This document shows positions 5,875-12,692 of a DNA stretch of 13,451 bases, one piece after another. The position numbers and the translations under genes were made by a program. The DNA comes from Rhizobiaceae bacterium (GTDB lineage Bacteria > Pseudomonadota > Alphaproteobacteria > Rhizobiales > Rhizobiaceae): NCBI GenBank assembly GCA_021648425.1, contig JAKISV010000064.1:1-13451 (forward strand), in the 5' to 3' direction. Below the pieces are notes generated by a model, which saw nothing but the letters and a program-made list of their open reading frames with translations, was not told the DNA's origin and made no database searches. The first letter of the stretch is position 1. The number at the start of each line of letters is the position of its first letter.

Positions 5875-6256
5875 TTTCCAATCTCCTATCAAGCAGGGCA
5901 CGAATTTCTCCCAGCGCATCTTCTGACAAATTATAGTCGTCAACCAGTCGGGCAACCAGTGAAGCAGGGGTGTCGTCAAACAGTTTTTCCGAGAGGTTTT
6001 TTAAAGAGCGCGATTGATAAGCGTCTTTGCTTAACAGTGCCCGGTAGGTGAAGGTCTTGCCCTTTTTAGTGCTCTCGACAAATTGTTTTTGCTCCAGAAT
6101 TCTCAATATTGTGGCAGCTGAAGTATAAGCAAGATTGCGCTCCGGTGCCATTTTAGCCATCACATCGCGAACCGTTCCCTCGCCAAGCACCCAAAGCAGG
6201 TTCATGAACTCCAATTCAACTTCGGTTAGGAACTCGATTTTCTTTTTTTGTCTCAT
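5861..6256 (-). CDS. BlaI/MecI/CopY-family transcriptional repressor
   Basis: This encodes 131 residues, close to the usual 120-150 of BlaI-type repressors. Residues 8-70 form the winged helix: LTEVELEFMNLLW is the typical first helix, VRDVMAKM the second, YTSAATILRILEQK (44-57) the recognition helix, and TFTYRALLS (68-76) the wing. The C-terminal part (77-131) is the dimerisation helix bundle. It includes LFDDTPASLVARLVDD, the region where BlaI and MecI are cut by their cognate protease; I cannot place the scissile bond. The gene directly precedes and overlaps the M56 protease gene, the classical repressor-protease order. It probably represses its own promoter (6299-6327). The ATG at 6256 has only a weak Shine-Dalgarno (TAGG 11 bases upstream), suggesting low expression. 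Target genes beyond this operon are not visible. Confidence 0.85.
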   Translation of the reverse strand: MRQKKKIEFLTEVELEFMNLLWVLGEGTVRDVMAKMAPERNLAYTSAATILRILEQKQFVESTKKGKTFTYRALLSKDAYQSRSLKNLSEKLFDDTPASLVARLVDDYNLSEDALGEIRALLDRRLENDND

Positions 6257-6298
6257 ATTTAATGATGCCTAATATCGTGATGGATGATTTGTGCTGTT

Positions 6299-6337
6299 AT
6301 TACATATCAATTTGCCGGATATTCCAAGGTAAATATC
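6299..6337 (-). promoter_or_regulatory. Probable blaI-like gene promoter with overlapping dyads
   Basis: On the minus strand TTGGAA (6322-6327) and TGTAAT (6299-6304) are exactly 17 bases apart, giving a start near 6292 and a leader of about 36 bases. Dyad GATATT-N8-AATATC (6318-6337) covers the -35, and an imperfect TTGATATGTAA element overlaps the -10, reminiscent of the TTACA/TGTAA half sites of BlaI-type operators. The dyad could instead be an unstable hairpin at the end of the glp operon, which has no clear terminator. Confidence 0.45.
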
Positions 6338-6343
6338 TACCCC

Positions 6344-6622
6344 TCAAACCTTCCAGAACGCAAAAGTCCCCCAGGCAATGCTGATTGCTATTGGTGCCCA
6401 CAGTGGCATGCCAAAAAATCCAAGCCACGCCAGATGAATATAGACAGCGCCCAAAAGTGTTATAAATAACCTGTCACCACGCGTAGTAACAAGACCCAGC
6501 ACGCCTTTGCGCTCATCGCCGCCGGGATAGCGAATTTCAATAATTGTCAAAATGCCCATTGCTGAGAAAATGCCGATGAACAGTAATGCTGTTGGCCACG
6601 TCCAGGCCATCCACCCCAACAT
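6344..6622 (-). CDS. glpU: Small membrane subunit of the glycerol ABC transporter, DUF2160
   Basis: This encodes 92 residues from the ATG at 6622, with three hydrophobic segments (about 10-28, 52-69 and 73-91) and a conserved-looking loop EIRYPGGDERKGVLGLVTTR between the first two. It matches the DUF2160 family, whose members travel with GlpSTPQV glycerol transporters and are named GlpU in Rhizobium leguminosarum; the biochemical role is not established. The ATG overlaps the glpQ stop codon (TGATG), and GGGGAG lies seven bases upstream within glpQ, so translation is coupled. A TTG one codon upstream is the only other local choice. It is the last gene of the operon, 87 bases before the BlaI-type repressor gene. 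Confidence 0.85.
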   Translation of the reverse strand: MLGWMAWTWPTALLFIGIFSAMGILTIIEIRYPGGDERKGVLGLVTTRGDRLFITLLGAVYIHLAWLGFFGMPLWAPIAISIAWGTFAFWKV

Positions 6623-7419
6623 CAAACTCTCCCCAGGGCAAAGCCCTTGGCAATGTAATTACGCACAAAATAGATGACGATTGCACCCGGGATGATCGTC
6701 AGCGTACCAGCAGCAGCAAGCAGACCCAGTTCATACCCGGCGCTGGAAGCTGTTTTTGTCATGGTTGCTGCAATCGGTTTCGCCGCAACCGCTGTCAGGG
6801 TCTTGGCAAGCAATAATTCGACCCACGAAAACATGAAACAGAAAAACGCGGTGACACCAACTCCCGGCGCAATGGTGGGAAGGAATATTTTTATGAAAAA
6901 TCTTGGAAATGAATAACCATCCACATAGGCCGTTTCATCCAGCTCCTTTGGTACGCCGCTCATAAATCCTTCAAGTATCCAGACCGCCAGGGGGACGTTA
7001 AATAATGCATGTGCCAAAGCCACTGCCAGATAGGTATCAAACAATCCAACGGCTGAATAAAGCTGAAAAAACGGCAAGGCAAAAACGGCGGCAGGAGCCA
7101 TTCGATTGGTCAGCAGCCAGAAAAACAGCTGTTTATCGCCCAGAAATTTATAACGGGAAAAAGCAAAAGCTGCCGGCAGTGCCACGCTCACCGAAATGAC
7201 TGTATTCAGAGACACGTATGCAATCGAGTTGATATAACCCCAATACCATGTCGGATCGGTGAATATCACGCGGTAATTATCGAAGGTCCATGTTTGTGGA
7301 AACAGGGAAAAACCCGATAATATTTCACCGGTTGTTTTGAAACTCATTGCCACCAGCCAATAAATCGGCAGCATCAGGAACAAGATGTAGATTATTGGTA
7401 TCAGACTTCTTTTTCGCAT
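6622..7419 (-). CDS. glpQ: Glycerol ABC transporter, permease GlpQ
   Basis: This encodes 265 residues, with a six-segment layout typical of MalG-type (CUT1) permeases. The cytoplasmic EAA loop that contacts the ATPases is at about 158-181 (KELDETAYVDGYSFPRFF, with Gly168). The region FAFSRYKFLGDKQLFFWLLT and the ending YIAKGFALGRV are characteristic of this partner. With GlpP it forms the inner-membrane channel. The ATG at 7419 has GGGAGG nine bases upstream and lies 17 bases after glpP. Its stop overlaps the glpU start by one base. Automated annotation may call it a generic carbohydrate permease; the glycerol assignment rests on the whole operon, particularly the paired non-identical ATPases and the DUF2160 gene. 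Confidence 0.87.
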   Translation of the reverse strand: MRKRSLIPIIYILFLMLPIYWLVAMSFKTTGEILSGFSLFPQTWTFDNYRVIFTDPTWYWGYINSIAYVSLNTVISVSVALPAAFAFSRYKFLGDKQLFFWLLTNRMAPAAVFALPFFQLYSAVGLFDTYLAVALAHALFNVPLAVWILEGFMSGVPKELDETAYVDGYSFPRFFIKIFLPTIAPGVGVTAFFCFMFSWVELLLAKTLTAVAAKPIAATMTKTASSAGYELGLLAAAGTLTIIPGAIVIYFVRNYIAKGFALGRV

Positions 7420-7436
7420 ATTTATCGACCTCCCTG

Positions 7437-8300
7437 TTACTTTGTTTCGTCACGGGTCATCAGCGTATAAAACAGCCAGGACACCAGAAGTGTGATTGCA
7501 AAATAGATCAGTGACATCGCCGCCGCCGGCCCAAGATCAAACTGGCCAAGCGCTATTTTCACAAGATCGATGGATAATAAAGTCGTCGAATTACCCGGCC
7601 CGCCGCCGGTTAAAACAAACACTTCAGTATAAATATTGAAGCTGTCCATAAAACGCAGCAGCACCGCAATGGTCAGCACACGTTTCATTTTTGGCAGTTG
7701 TATATATCGAAAAACCGCAAAGGCGGATGCACCATCAATTTTTGCCGCCTGATAGTAGGCATCTGGTATCGACACCAGCCCGGCATAACTCAGCAACACA
7801 ACTAAAGATGTCCAGTGCCAGACATCCATCGCAACAATGGTAACCCACGCGGCGAATGGTGACTGGGTCATATTGTAATCGACACCCAATACATGGTTCA
7901 TGAAATAGCCAAGTAATCCGATGTCTGGCAGTGTAAAAATATTCCACATCGCGCCAACCACGTTCCACGGGATCAACATCGGCAGTGCAACAGTCACCAG
8001 ACAAACGGAAACCCAAACCCCTTTGCGCGGCATTGCAAGGGCAATGATTACTCCCAGTGGAATTTCGATAGCCAGAATAATGCCGGTAAACAAAAACTGC
8101 CTGCCAAGGGCGGCCTGGAAACGAGAAGAATTCAAAATATTTTCAAACCAGTCGAGGCCCTGCCAGAAAAACTGGTTGTTGCCAAAGGTCTCCTGTACGG
8201 AATAATTCACAACCGTCATCATTGGAATGAGAGCATTAAACGCTACCAGAATCAGTACGGGCAGGACAAAAAACCAGGCTTTTTGATTATGGGTTTTCAT
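7437..8300 (-). CDS. glpP: Glycerol ABC transporter, permease GlpP
   Basis: This encodes 287 residues of a MalF-like permease without the long periplasmic insert of MalF. There are six main hydrophobic segments, the first at about 9-32. The EAA loop at 181-204 reads YYQAAKIDGASAFAVFRYIQ, with the expected Ala and Gly. The TGGGPGNST segment (231-239) before the last membrane helices is typical of the CUT1 permease family. It pairs with GlpQ to form the translocation path. The start ATG overlaps the glpT stop as ATGA, and GGAG is eight bases upstream, so the two are translationally coupled. No unusual residues are seen in the coupling loop. Confidence 0.87.
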   Translation of the reverse strand: MKTHNQKAWFFVLPVLILVAFNALIPMMTVVNYSVQETFGNNQFFWQGLDWFENILNSSRFQAALGRQFLFTGIILAIEIPLGVIIALAMPRKGVWVSVCLVTVALPMLIPWNVVGAMWNIFTLPDIGLLGYFMNHVLGVDYNMTQSPFAAWVTIVAMDVWHWTSLVVLLSYAGLVSIPDAYYQAAKIDGASAFAVFRYIQLPKMKRVLTIAVLLRFMDSFNIYTEVFVLTGGGPGNSTTLLSIDLVKIALGQFDLGPAAAMSLIYFAITLLVSWLFYTLMTRDETK

Positions 8301-9382
8301 AAAGATTGCTCCGCATTTTGTGTGGCGATCCGGCCATCAAAATAAACACGGGTCTGGTCCGGCAGAAAATTCAGATATATATCGCTACCGGGTTGCGGAA
8401 TATCATCCGACACAATTGCATTTATCTTTGTGTCACCCAGCATGGCTTCAACAACGATATGACGCCCCACATCCACAACCTTGCGAACTTTCACTTTCAA
8501 TCCGGAATTTCCAAGAGTGACAAATTCCGGGCGAATACCAATTTGCGAAATACCTTTTGCGCCAACTCTGATAGGTCCCTCGAGTTGAATTCTGTTGCCG
8601 TTGAGAAAGGCTGCACCTTCGCGAATTTCACAAGGCAGAACGTTCATGCCCGGCGAGCCGATGAAATGGCCGACAAATGTATGGGCGGGGCGTTCAAACA
8701 ATTCAACGGGCGAACCGATCTGCACCACATCACCATCCTGCATAACCACCACCTGATCGGCAAAGGTAAGCGCTTCAGTCTGATCATGGGTTACATAGAT
8801 CATTGTTGCCTGAATTTTCTGATGCAATTCTTTCAGCTTCGAGCGCAACTTCCATTTTAAGTGCGGATCAATAACCGTGAGCGGCTCATCAAACATCACC
8901 ACATTAACGTTTTCACGCACCAGCCCGCGGCCCATTGAGATTTTTTGTTTGTTATCGGGTGAAAGCCCTGAAGCGCGCACCTGCAACATATCGGTGACTT
9001 CCAGCATTTCAGCGATTTCATGTACCCGTCTTTTTACCGTTTCCTCATCGACCTGACGGTTTCGCAGGGGGAAGGCGAGGTTATTAAATACGCTCATCGT
9101 GTCATAGATCACCGGGAACTGAAAAACCTGGGCAATGTTACGTTCGACCGGGGATAATCCCGTTACATCTACATCATCAAACAAAACACGCCCCTCAGAA
9201 GGGGTAAGCAAACCTGATATGATATTCAGCAAAGTTGTTTTGCCACAACCCGATGGTCCCAGCAGCGCATATGCTCCGCCATCCTCCCAATCCAGGTCAA
9301 TCTCTTTCAGAGCATAATCCTCCCGCCCCTGTGGGTTGGGGAGGTAGCTGTGCCGCAGTTTTGACAATGATATTTTGGCCAA
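8297..9382 (-). CDS. glpT: Glycerol ABC transporter, ATPase GlpT (degenerate signature)
   Basis: This encodes 361 residues: an ABC ATPase domain (1-235) followed by a MalK-like regulatory OB-fold domain. Walker A is GPSGCGKTT (42-50), the Q-loop Gln is 88, Walker B is VVMFDEP with Asp165 and Glu166, and the H-loop His is 199 (VTHDQTEA). The signature motif, normally LSGGQ, is replaced by LSPDNKQ (140-146), and the D-loop is TVIDPH instead of SNLD. From memory, altered signatures recur in GlpT homologues, so this looks like a family trait, not decay. The frame can only begin with TTG at 9382, with AGAGGGG a suitable distance upstream in the 14-base gap after glpS; no upstream or nearby ATG fits. 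It should act as a heterodimer with GlpS in the cytoplasm, powering glycerol import. Confidence 0.87.
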   Translation of the reverse strand: MAKISLSKLRHSYLPNPQGREDYALKEIDLDWEDGGAYALLGPSGCGKTTLLNIISGLLTPSEGRVLFDDVDVTGLSPVERNIAQVFQFPVIYDTMSVFNNLAFPLRNRQVDEETVKRRVHEIAEMLEVTDMLQVRASGLSPDNKQKISMGRGLVRENVNVVMFDEPLTVIDPHLKWKLRSKLKELHQKIQATMIYVTHDQTEALTFADQVVVMQDGDVVQIGSPVELFERPAHTFVGHFIGSPGMNVLPCEIREGAAFLNGNRIQLEGPIRVGAKGISQIGIRPEFVTLGNSGLKVKVRKVVDVGRHIVVEAMLGDTKINAIVSDDIPQPGSDIYLNFLPDQTRVYFDGRIATQNAEQSL

Positions 9383-9396
9383 CCAGCTTCCCCTCT

Positions 9397-10461
9397 TTAC
9401 GCCGCTATTTTGCCATCGGGACTAAAATAGAAACAATTGTCCGGATCCATGAAGAACTGGTGATCCTGCCCGATTTGAAAATTGTGCACGCCCGATGCCA
9501 AAGATACCCAGCTCTCGTTACCCGCCAAAAAATGCGCGCTGCTTTGTGAACCGCTTAATTCAGTAATCTGGACTGATCCGGTTATCGCTACTGATTTATC
9601 TGAGGTCTTAAACGGAGCCACGTGGTTGGGCCGAATGGCGAATGTATAATTCCCGTCCCGCAGCCCTGCCGCAGCACCTGTAAGTTTCCAGCTGACATGC
9701 TCATTCATCTGAGCCAAATCGCCTTTTTTTTCAATCTGCGCCACGTTAATTGGCGGGTTGGAAAAAACGCTGGCCGACACCAGATCGTGTGGATTATGAT
9801 AAATCTGCGCAGTGGGGCCAAATTGGGTAATATGGCCATCGTCCATAAGCGCTGTGTAACCGCCTAACAGCAAAGCCTCTTCAGGTTCAGAAGTTGCATA
9901 AACCACTACCGCGCCTCGATCAGCAAAAAGTTCCGGCAATTGGTCTCGCAACTCCTCGCGCAATTTGTAATCCAGATTAGCCAGTGGCTCATCCAAAAAC
10001 ACCGCTTTGCTCTCTTTGGCAATTGCCCTTGCAAGCGCGGTTCTTTGTTGCTGGCCCCCTGATAATTCACTTGGCCGGCGCTTGAGAAAATCCTGCAATT
10101 GCAATAGTTCCGCAGTCTCTTCCACCCTGGTTTTAATCTCCGGTTTTGCCATGCCTGCGACCCTCAGCGGTGAAGCAATATTCTCAAATACGCTCATGTG
10201 GGAATAGTTGACAAAAAACTGATGGACGAGGCTGATGTTTCTTTTTTGCGTCGATAGTCCGGTTACGTCCTCTCCACCCATGAAAATTTGCCCGGAAGCC
10301 GGTTTGTCGAGGCCCGCCATTAGTTTGATAAGTGACGTTTTGCCAGCGCCGGTAGCTCCCAGTAAAACATTGAAATGCCCGGCCTCTAAAATCAGGCTTG
10401 TGTCTTTGATATGGGTTATTGAACCCACACGTTTGACTATATTTCTTAATTCAATTGACAT
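9397..10461 (-). CDS. glpS: Glycerol ABC transporter, ATPase GlpS (no H-loop His)
   Basis: This encodes 354 residues: an ABC ATPase domain then a C-terminal OB-fold regulatory region. Walker A is GATGAGKTS (35-43), the Q-loop Gln is 81, the signature is an intact LSGGQQQR (133-140), and Walker B is VFLDE (154-158). The H-loop, which should contain a histidine contacting the gamma-phosphate, reads YATSEPEEA with Ser191 in its place. Since GlpT has the histidine but no signature, the partners complement each other. The ATG at 10461 (MSIELRNIV) is chosen because it gives the normal family N terminus and follows AGGA. An in-frame start at 10509 would add 16 residues beyond the usual ATPase start. 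It is the first gene after the intercistronic terminator at 10541-10570, so its transcription depends on readthrough from glpV or on an unseen promoter. Confidence 0.87.
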   Translation of the reverse strand: MSIELRNIVKRVGSITHIKDTSLILEAGHFNVLLGATGAGKTSLIKLMAGLDKPASGQIFMGGEDVTGLSTQKRNISLVHQFFVNYSHMSVFENIASPLRVAGMAKPEIKTRVEETAELLQLQDFLKRRPSELSGGQQQRTALARAIAKESKAVFLDEPLANLDYKLREELRDQLPELFADRGAVVVYATSEPEEALLLGGYTALMDDGHITQFGPTAQIYHNPHDLVSASVFSNPPINVAQIEKKGDLAQMNEHVSWKLTGAAAGLRDGNYTFAIRPNHVAPFKTSDKSVAITGSVQITELSGSQSSAHFLAGNESWVSLASGVHNFQIGQDHQFFMDPDNCFYFSPDGKIAA

Positions 10462-10540
10462 TCCATCCTGTCTTTCCGCACTTAATTTCGCGTTCGCAGC
10501 GAGCGCCAAAACATGCGATATCTTCTACAGTGAAATGGGT

Positions 10541-10570
10541 GAAAAAAGCCGGGGCCCGAAGGTCCCGGCT
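10541..10570 (-). terminator. Strong intercistronic terminator between glpV and glpS
   Basis: On the minus strand arms AGCCGGGACC and GGCCCCGGCT pair across a TTCG loop with one A-C mismatch, followed at once by a run of T. It lies 57 bases after the glpV stop and about 80 before the glpS start. It should stop most transcripts, leaving binding protein mRNA in excess over the transporter core, as in other binding-protein-first operons. Confidence 0.85.
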
Positions 10571-10602
10571 GATTGTGCGAATTGCCAATTAATGCAATTT
10601 GC

Positions 10603-10629
10603 CAGAGATCACCCTTCAGAGATCACCCT
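10603..10629. repeat. 13-bp tandem repeat across the glpV stop codon
   Basis: CAGAGATCACCCT occurs at 10603-10615 and again at 10617-10629, a 14-base period. The second copy includes two bases of the glpV TAG stop codon (10628-10630). It looks like a recent slippage duplication at the end of the gene; no function is implied. Confidence 0.8.
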
Positions 10630-12364
10630 ATTGAGCCGCCCAGCGGGCAACAAGTTCATCATAGTTGACAGTTATGCCTTGAGGTTTTTCATTCTCAAGT
10701 TTAGCCTTGGCTCCACCCTTGCCCAACCACTCCGAAGGGTCTTTGGGTTCGTTCAGGCGCGGACCGCACCCACCATAAACCTGGGCAGCTTCATCAACCC
10801 TTTGCATACGCGCCATGGTGATGTCCATTTCTTCAGCCAGACGATCCATTGCCTCTTGAGCAGTAAATGCACCCGAGTTTACATCACCAATTTGCTGCCA
10901 CCAGATTTGTGCCAGTTTTGGATAATCGGGCACATTGATACCGGTTGGCGACCATGCAACACGGTCTGGAGAACGATAGAACTCCACCAAACCACCCAGT
11001 TTGGGCGCACGTTCGGTGAAAGATTCGTGTCTGATGGTACTGTCACGAATGAAGGTTAAGCCCACATGGGATTTCTTCACGTCAACAGTTTTTGAAACCA
11101 CAAACTGAGCATAAAGCCATGCTGCTTTTGCACGATCAACCGGAGTGGATTTCAGGATGGTCCATGAACCCACGTCCTGATATCCAATCTTTTGACCTTC
11201 TTCCCAGTAAGGGCCGTGGGGTGAAGGCGCCATCCGCCACAATGGATTGCCGTCCTCATCAACGGTATTATTGCCTTCTGATCTTGGTTTAACCATGTCG
11301 GCTGTAAATGCCGTGTACCAGAATATCTGCTGGGCAACATTGCCCTGGCTTAAAGCAGGAAGTGACTGGTAAAAGTCAAATGATGCTGCACCTGGGGGTG
11401 CATATTTGCGCAGCCATTCATCCCATTTACGAATAGCATATACAGCTGCAGGTCCATTGGCAGCACCACCGCGACTAACAGATGCTCCAACCGGATTGCA
11501 GGTGCCCGCTTCCATGCGAATACCCCACTCATCAATGGGAACACCATTAGGCTCACCCTTTGATCCCGCACCAGCCATTGAAAGCCATGCGTCGGTCATT
11601 CTCCAGCCAAGATCAGGAGCACGCTTGCCGTAATCCATGTGGCCGAAAATATCGACGCCATCGATATTTTTCACATCTTTGGAGAAAAATTCAGCAATGT
11701 CTTCATAGGCTGACCAGTTAACGGGAACCCCCAATTCGTAGCCATATTTTGCTTTGAAGGCGGCTTTGAGATCTTCGCGGTCAAACCAGTCTTTACGGAA
11801 CCAGTACAGGTTAGCGAATTGCTGATCTGGCAACTGATAAAGATCGCCATCAGGTCCGGTAGTAAACTGGATTCCGATAAAATCATCCAAATCAAGTCCC
11901 GGATTGGTGACATCCTTGCCTTCACCTGCCATCCAATCAGTGAGATTGTAGGCCAGTTGCAGGCGCGAGTGGGTGCCGATCAGGTCTGAATCGTTGACAT
12001 AAGCATCATAGAGGTTTCGCCCGGTCTGCATTTGTGTCTGAACAGCCTGAACGACCTCTCCTTCACCAAGAATCTGATGGCTTACCTTTATCCCGGTGAT
12101 TTCGAAAAATGCCTTGGTCAGCACTTCAGATTCATAAGAATGGGTTGGAATTCCTTCTGAGAGGACATTGATTTCCATACCCTTGAATGGTTCAGCAGCA
12201 TTGATAAACCATTTCATTTCTTCCAATTGCTGTTCTTTGCTCAGCGAAGAGGGTTGAAATTCCTGGTCAATCCATTTTTTTGCCGCCGCCTCATCCGCCT
12301 GGACAGTTGACGCTCCTGCAATGACAGACAAGGCCGTCGCCGCAGCTATAAAATACGTTCGCAT
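10628..12364 (-). CDS. glpV: Periplasmic glycerol-binding protein GlpV
   Basis: This encodes 578 residues, longer than typical sugar-binding proteins and right for GlpV. A signal peptide with hydrophobic core YFIAAATALSVIAGAST is likely cut after VQA (residue 23). The mature protein is an extracellular solute-binding protein of the sugar (CUT1) class, with well-kept family segments such as GMEINVLSEGIPTHSYESE, QTGRNLYDAYVNDSDLIGTH and GPDGDLYQLPDQQFANLYWF. It should capture glycerol in the periplasm and deliver it to GlpPQ. The ATG at 12364 has a perfect GGAGG five bases upstream; a frame running on to 12427 is not supported. In R. leguminosarum, as I recall, glpV is last in glpSTPQUV, whereas here it leads the operon and is set apart by a terminator. 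UgpB-type glycerol-3-phosphate binding is the main alternative but is shorter and lacks the GlpS/T/U context. Confidence 0.88.
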   Translation of the reverse strand: MRTYFIAAATALSVIAGASTVQADEAAAKKWIDQEFQPSSLSKEQQLEEMKWFINAAEPFKGMEINVLSEGIPTHSYESEVLTKAFFEITGIKVSHQILGEGEVVQAVQTQMQTGRNLYDAYVNDSDLIGTHSRLQLAYNLTDWMAGEGKDVTNPGLDLDDFIGIQFTTGPDGDLYQLPDQQFANLYWFRKDWFDREDLKAAFKAKYGYELGVPVNWSAYEDIAEFFSKDVKNIDGVDIFGHMDYGKRAPDLGWRMTDAWLSMAGAGSKGEPNGVPIDEWGIRMEAGTCNPVGASVSRGGAANGPAAVYAIRKWDEWLRKYAPPGAASFDFYQSLPALSQGNVAQQIFWYTAFTADMVKPRSEGNNTVDEDGNPLWRMAPSPHGPYWEEGQKIGYQDVGSWTILKSTPVDRAKAAWLYAQFVVSKTVDVKKSHVGLTFIRDSTIRHESFTERAPKLGGLVEFYRSPDRVAWSPTGINVPDYPKLAQIWWQQIGDVNSGAFTAQEAMDRLAEEMDITMARMQRVDEAAQVYGGCGPRLNEPKDPSEWLGKGGAKAKLENEKPQGITVNYDELVARWAAQ

Positions 12365-12410
12365 TTTTTCCTCCCTATGCTTTCTTTTTCCAGTTAAGTC
12401 TGGATGGCTA

Positions 12411-12440
12411 ATTATCAGGGTTAACAAATCGTTTTGTCAA
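12411..12440 (-). promoter_or_regulatory. Promoter of the glpVSTPQU operon
   Basis: On the minus strand a perfect TTGACA (12435-12440) and GATAAT (12411-12416) are 18 bases apart. The transcript would start near 12405, leaving a leader of about 40 bases before glpV. The overlapping dyads are listed separately. Confidence 0.7.
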
Positions 12441-12453
12441 CTAAATATTTAGT
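12420..12453. promoter_or_regulatory. Stacked operator-like palindromes in the glpV promoter
   Basis: A 22-base imperfect palindrome (12420-12441), with arms of the form GTTnACAAAnC meeting at a central CG, fills the spacer and -35 of the glpV promoter. Abutting it, ACTAAATATTTAGT (12440-12453) is a perfect 14-base palindrome just upstream of the -35. A central-CG palindrome is typical of LacI-family repressor sites, while glycerol genes are often controlled by DeoR-type GlpR; no regulator gene is in the window to decide. Confidence 0.5.
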
Positions 12454-12636
12454 AGATACTGGCGATTTCGTAACCCATTGAATGTATTCACTTAATAGGC
12501 CGGAATATTTTGATAAATTACCCAGGCGTGATAAATGACTTTCTTCACAACCAGCTTCGAAGATGATTCCAGCCTGTTTGCTGCCGGATATTGCAAGCCG
12601 AATAATAAATAGTTTCGCCAATTTTCGCCCGCAGTC

Positions 12637-12664
12637 TTGCTATTATTGCAATAGGCTTCATAAT
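12637..12664 (+). promoter_or_regulatory. Candidate promoter of the dppA-like gene
   Basis: TTGCTA (12637-12642) and CATAAT (12659-12664) are 16 bases apart, placing the start near 12671 and giving a leader of about 22 bases. Both hexamers are moderate matches. Confidence 0.45.
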
Positions 12665-12665
12665 C

Positions 12666-12686
12666 TCTCCCAGTTAAAAAGGGAGA
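12666..12686 (+). promoter_or_regulatory. Hairpin that could mask the ribosome binding site
   Basis: TCTCCC (12666-12671) is a perfect inverted copy of GGGAGA (12681-12686), which is the Shine-Dalgarno of the peptide-binding protein gene. If both arms are transcribed the ribosome site is hidden in a 6-bp stem with a 9-base loop. If transcription starts at about 12671 the left arm is lost and no masking occurs. Confidence 0.35.
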
Positions 12687-12692
12687 TAATTT

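Larger units (their letters stand above)
12365..12692. other. Divergent intergenic region between glpV and the dppA-like gene
   Basis: The 328 bases hold the glpV promoter with stacked palindromes on the left, and a candidate promoter and hairpin for the peptide-binding protein on the right. Between about 12461 and 12630 I see only AT-rich sequence with a repeated TGATAAAT (12510-12517 and 12530-12537). A 66-codon minus-strand frame starting with TTG at 12621 runs straight through the glpV promoter and has no ribosome binding site. Confidence 0.6.

Noticed and set aside
4708..6256. A beta-lactam resistance operon
   Set aside because: The repressor-protease pair is of that type, but there is no penicillin-binding sensor domain and no beta-lactamase or PBP gene in the window.
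6344..12364. Ugp-type glycerol-3-phosphate transporter
   Set aside because: Two distinct ATPase genes, a DUF2160 subunit and a 578-residue binding protein fit GlpVSTPQU, not UgpBAEC with its single ATPase.
12365..12427. Upstream extension of GlpV
   Set aside because: It would bury the signal peptide and include the promoter -10; the ATG at 12364 has a perfect Shine-Dalgarno.
12421..12621. Minus-strand frame of 66 codons between the divergent genes
   Set aside because: TTG start, no ribosome binding site, and it runs through the glpV promoter.
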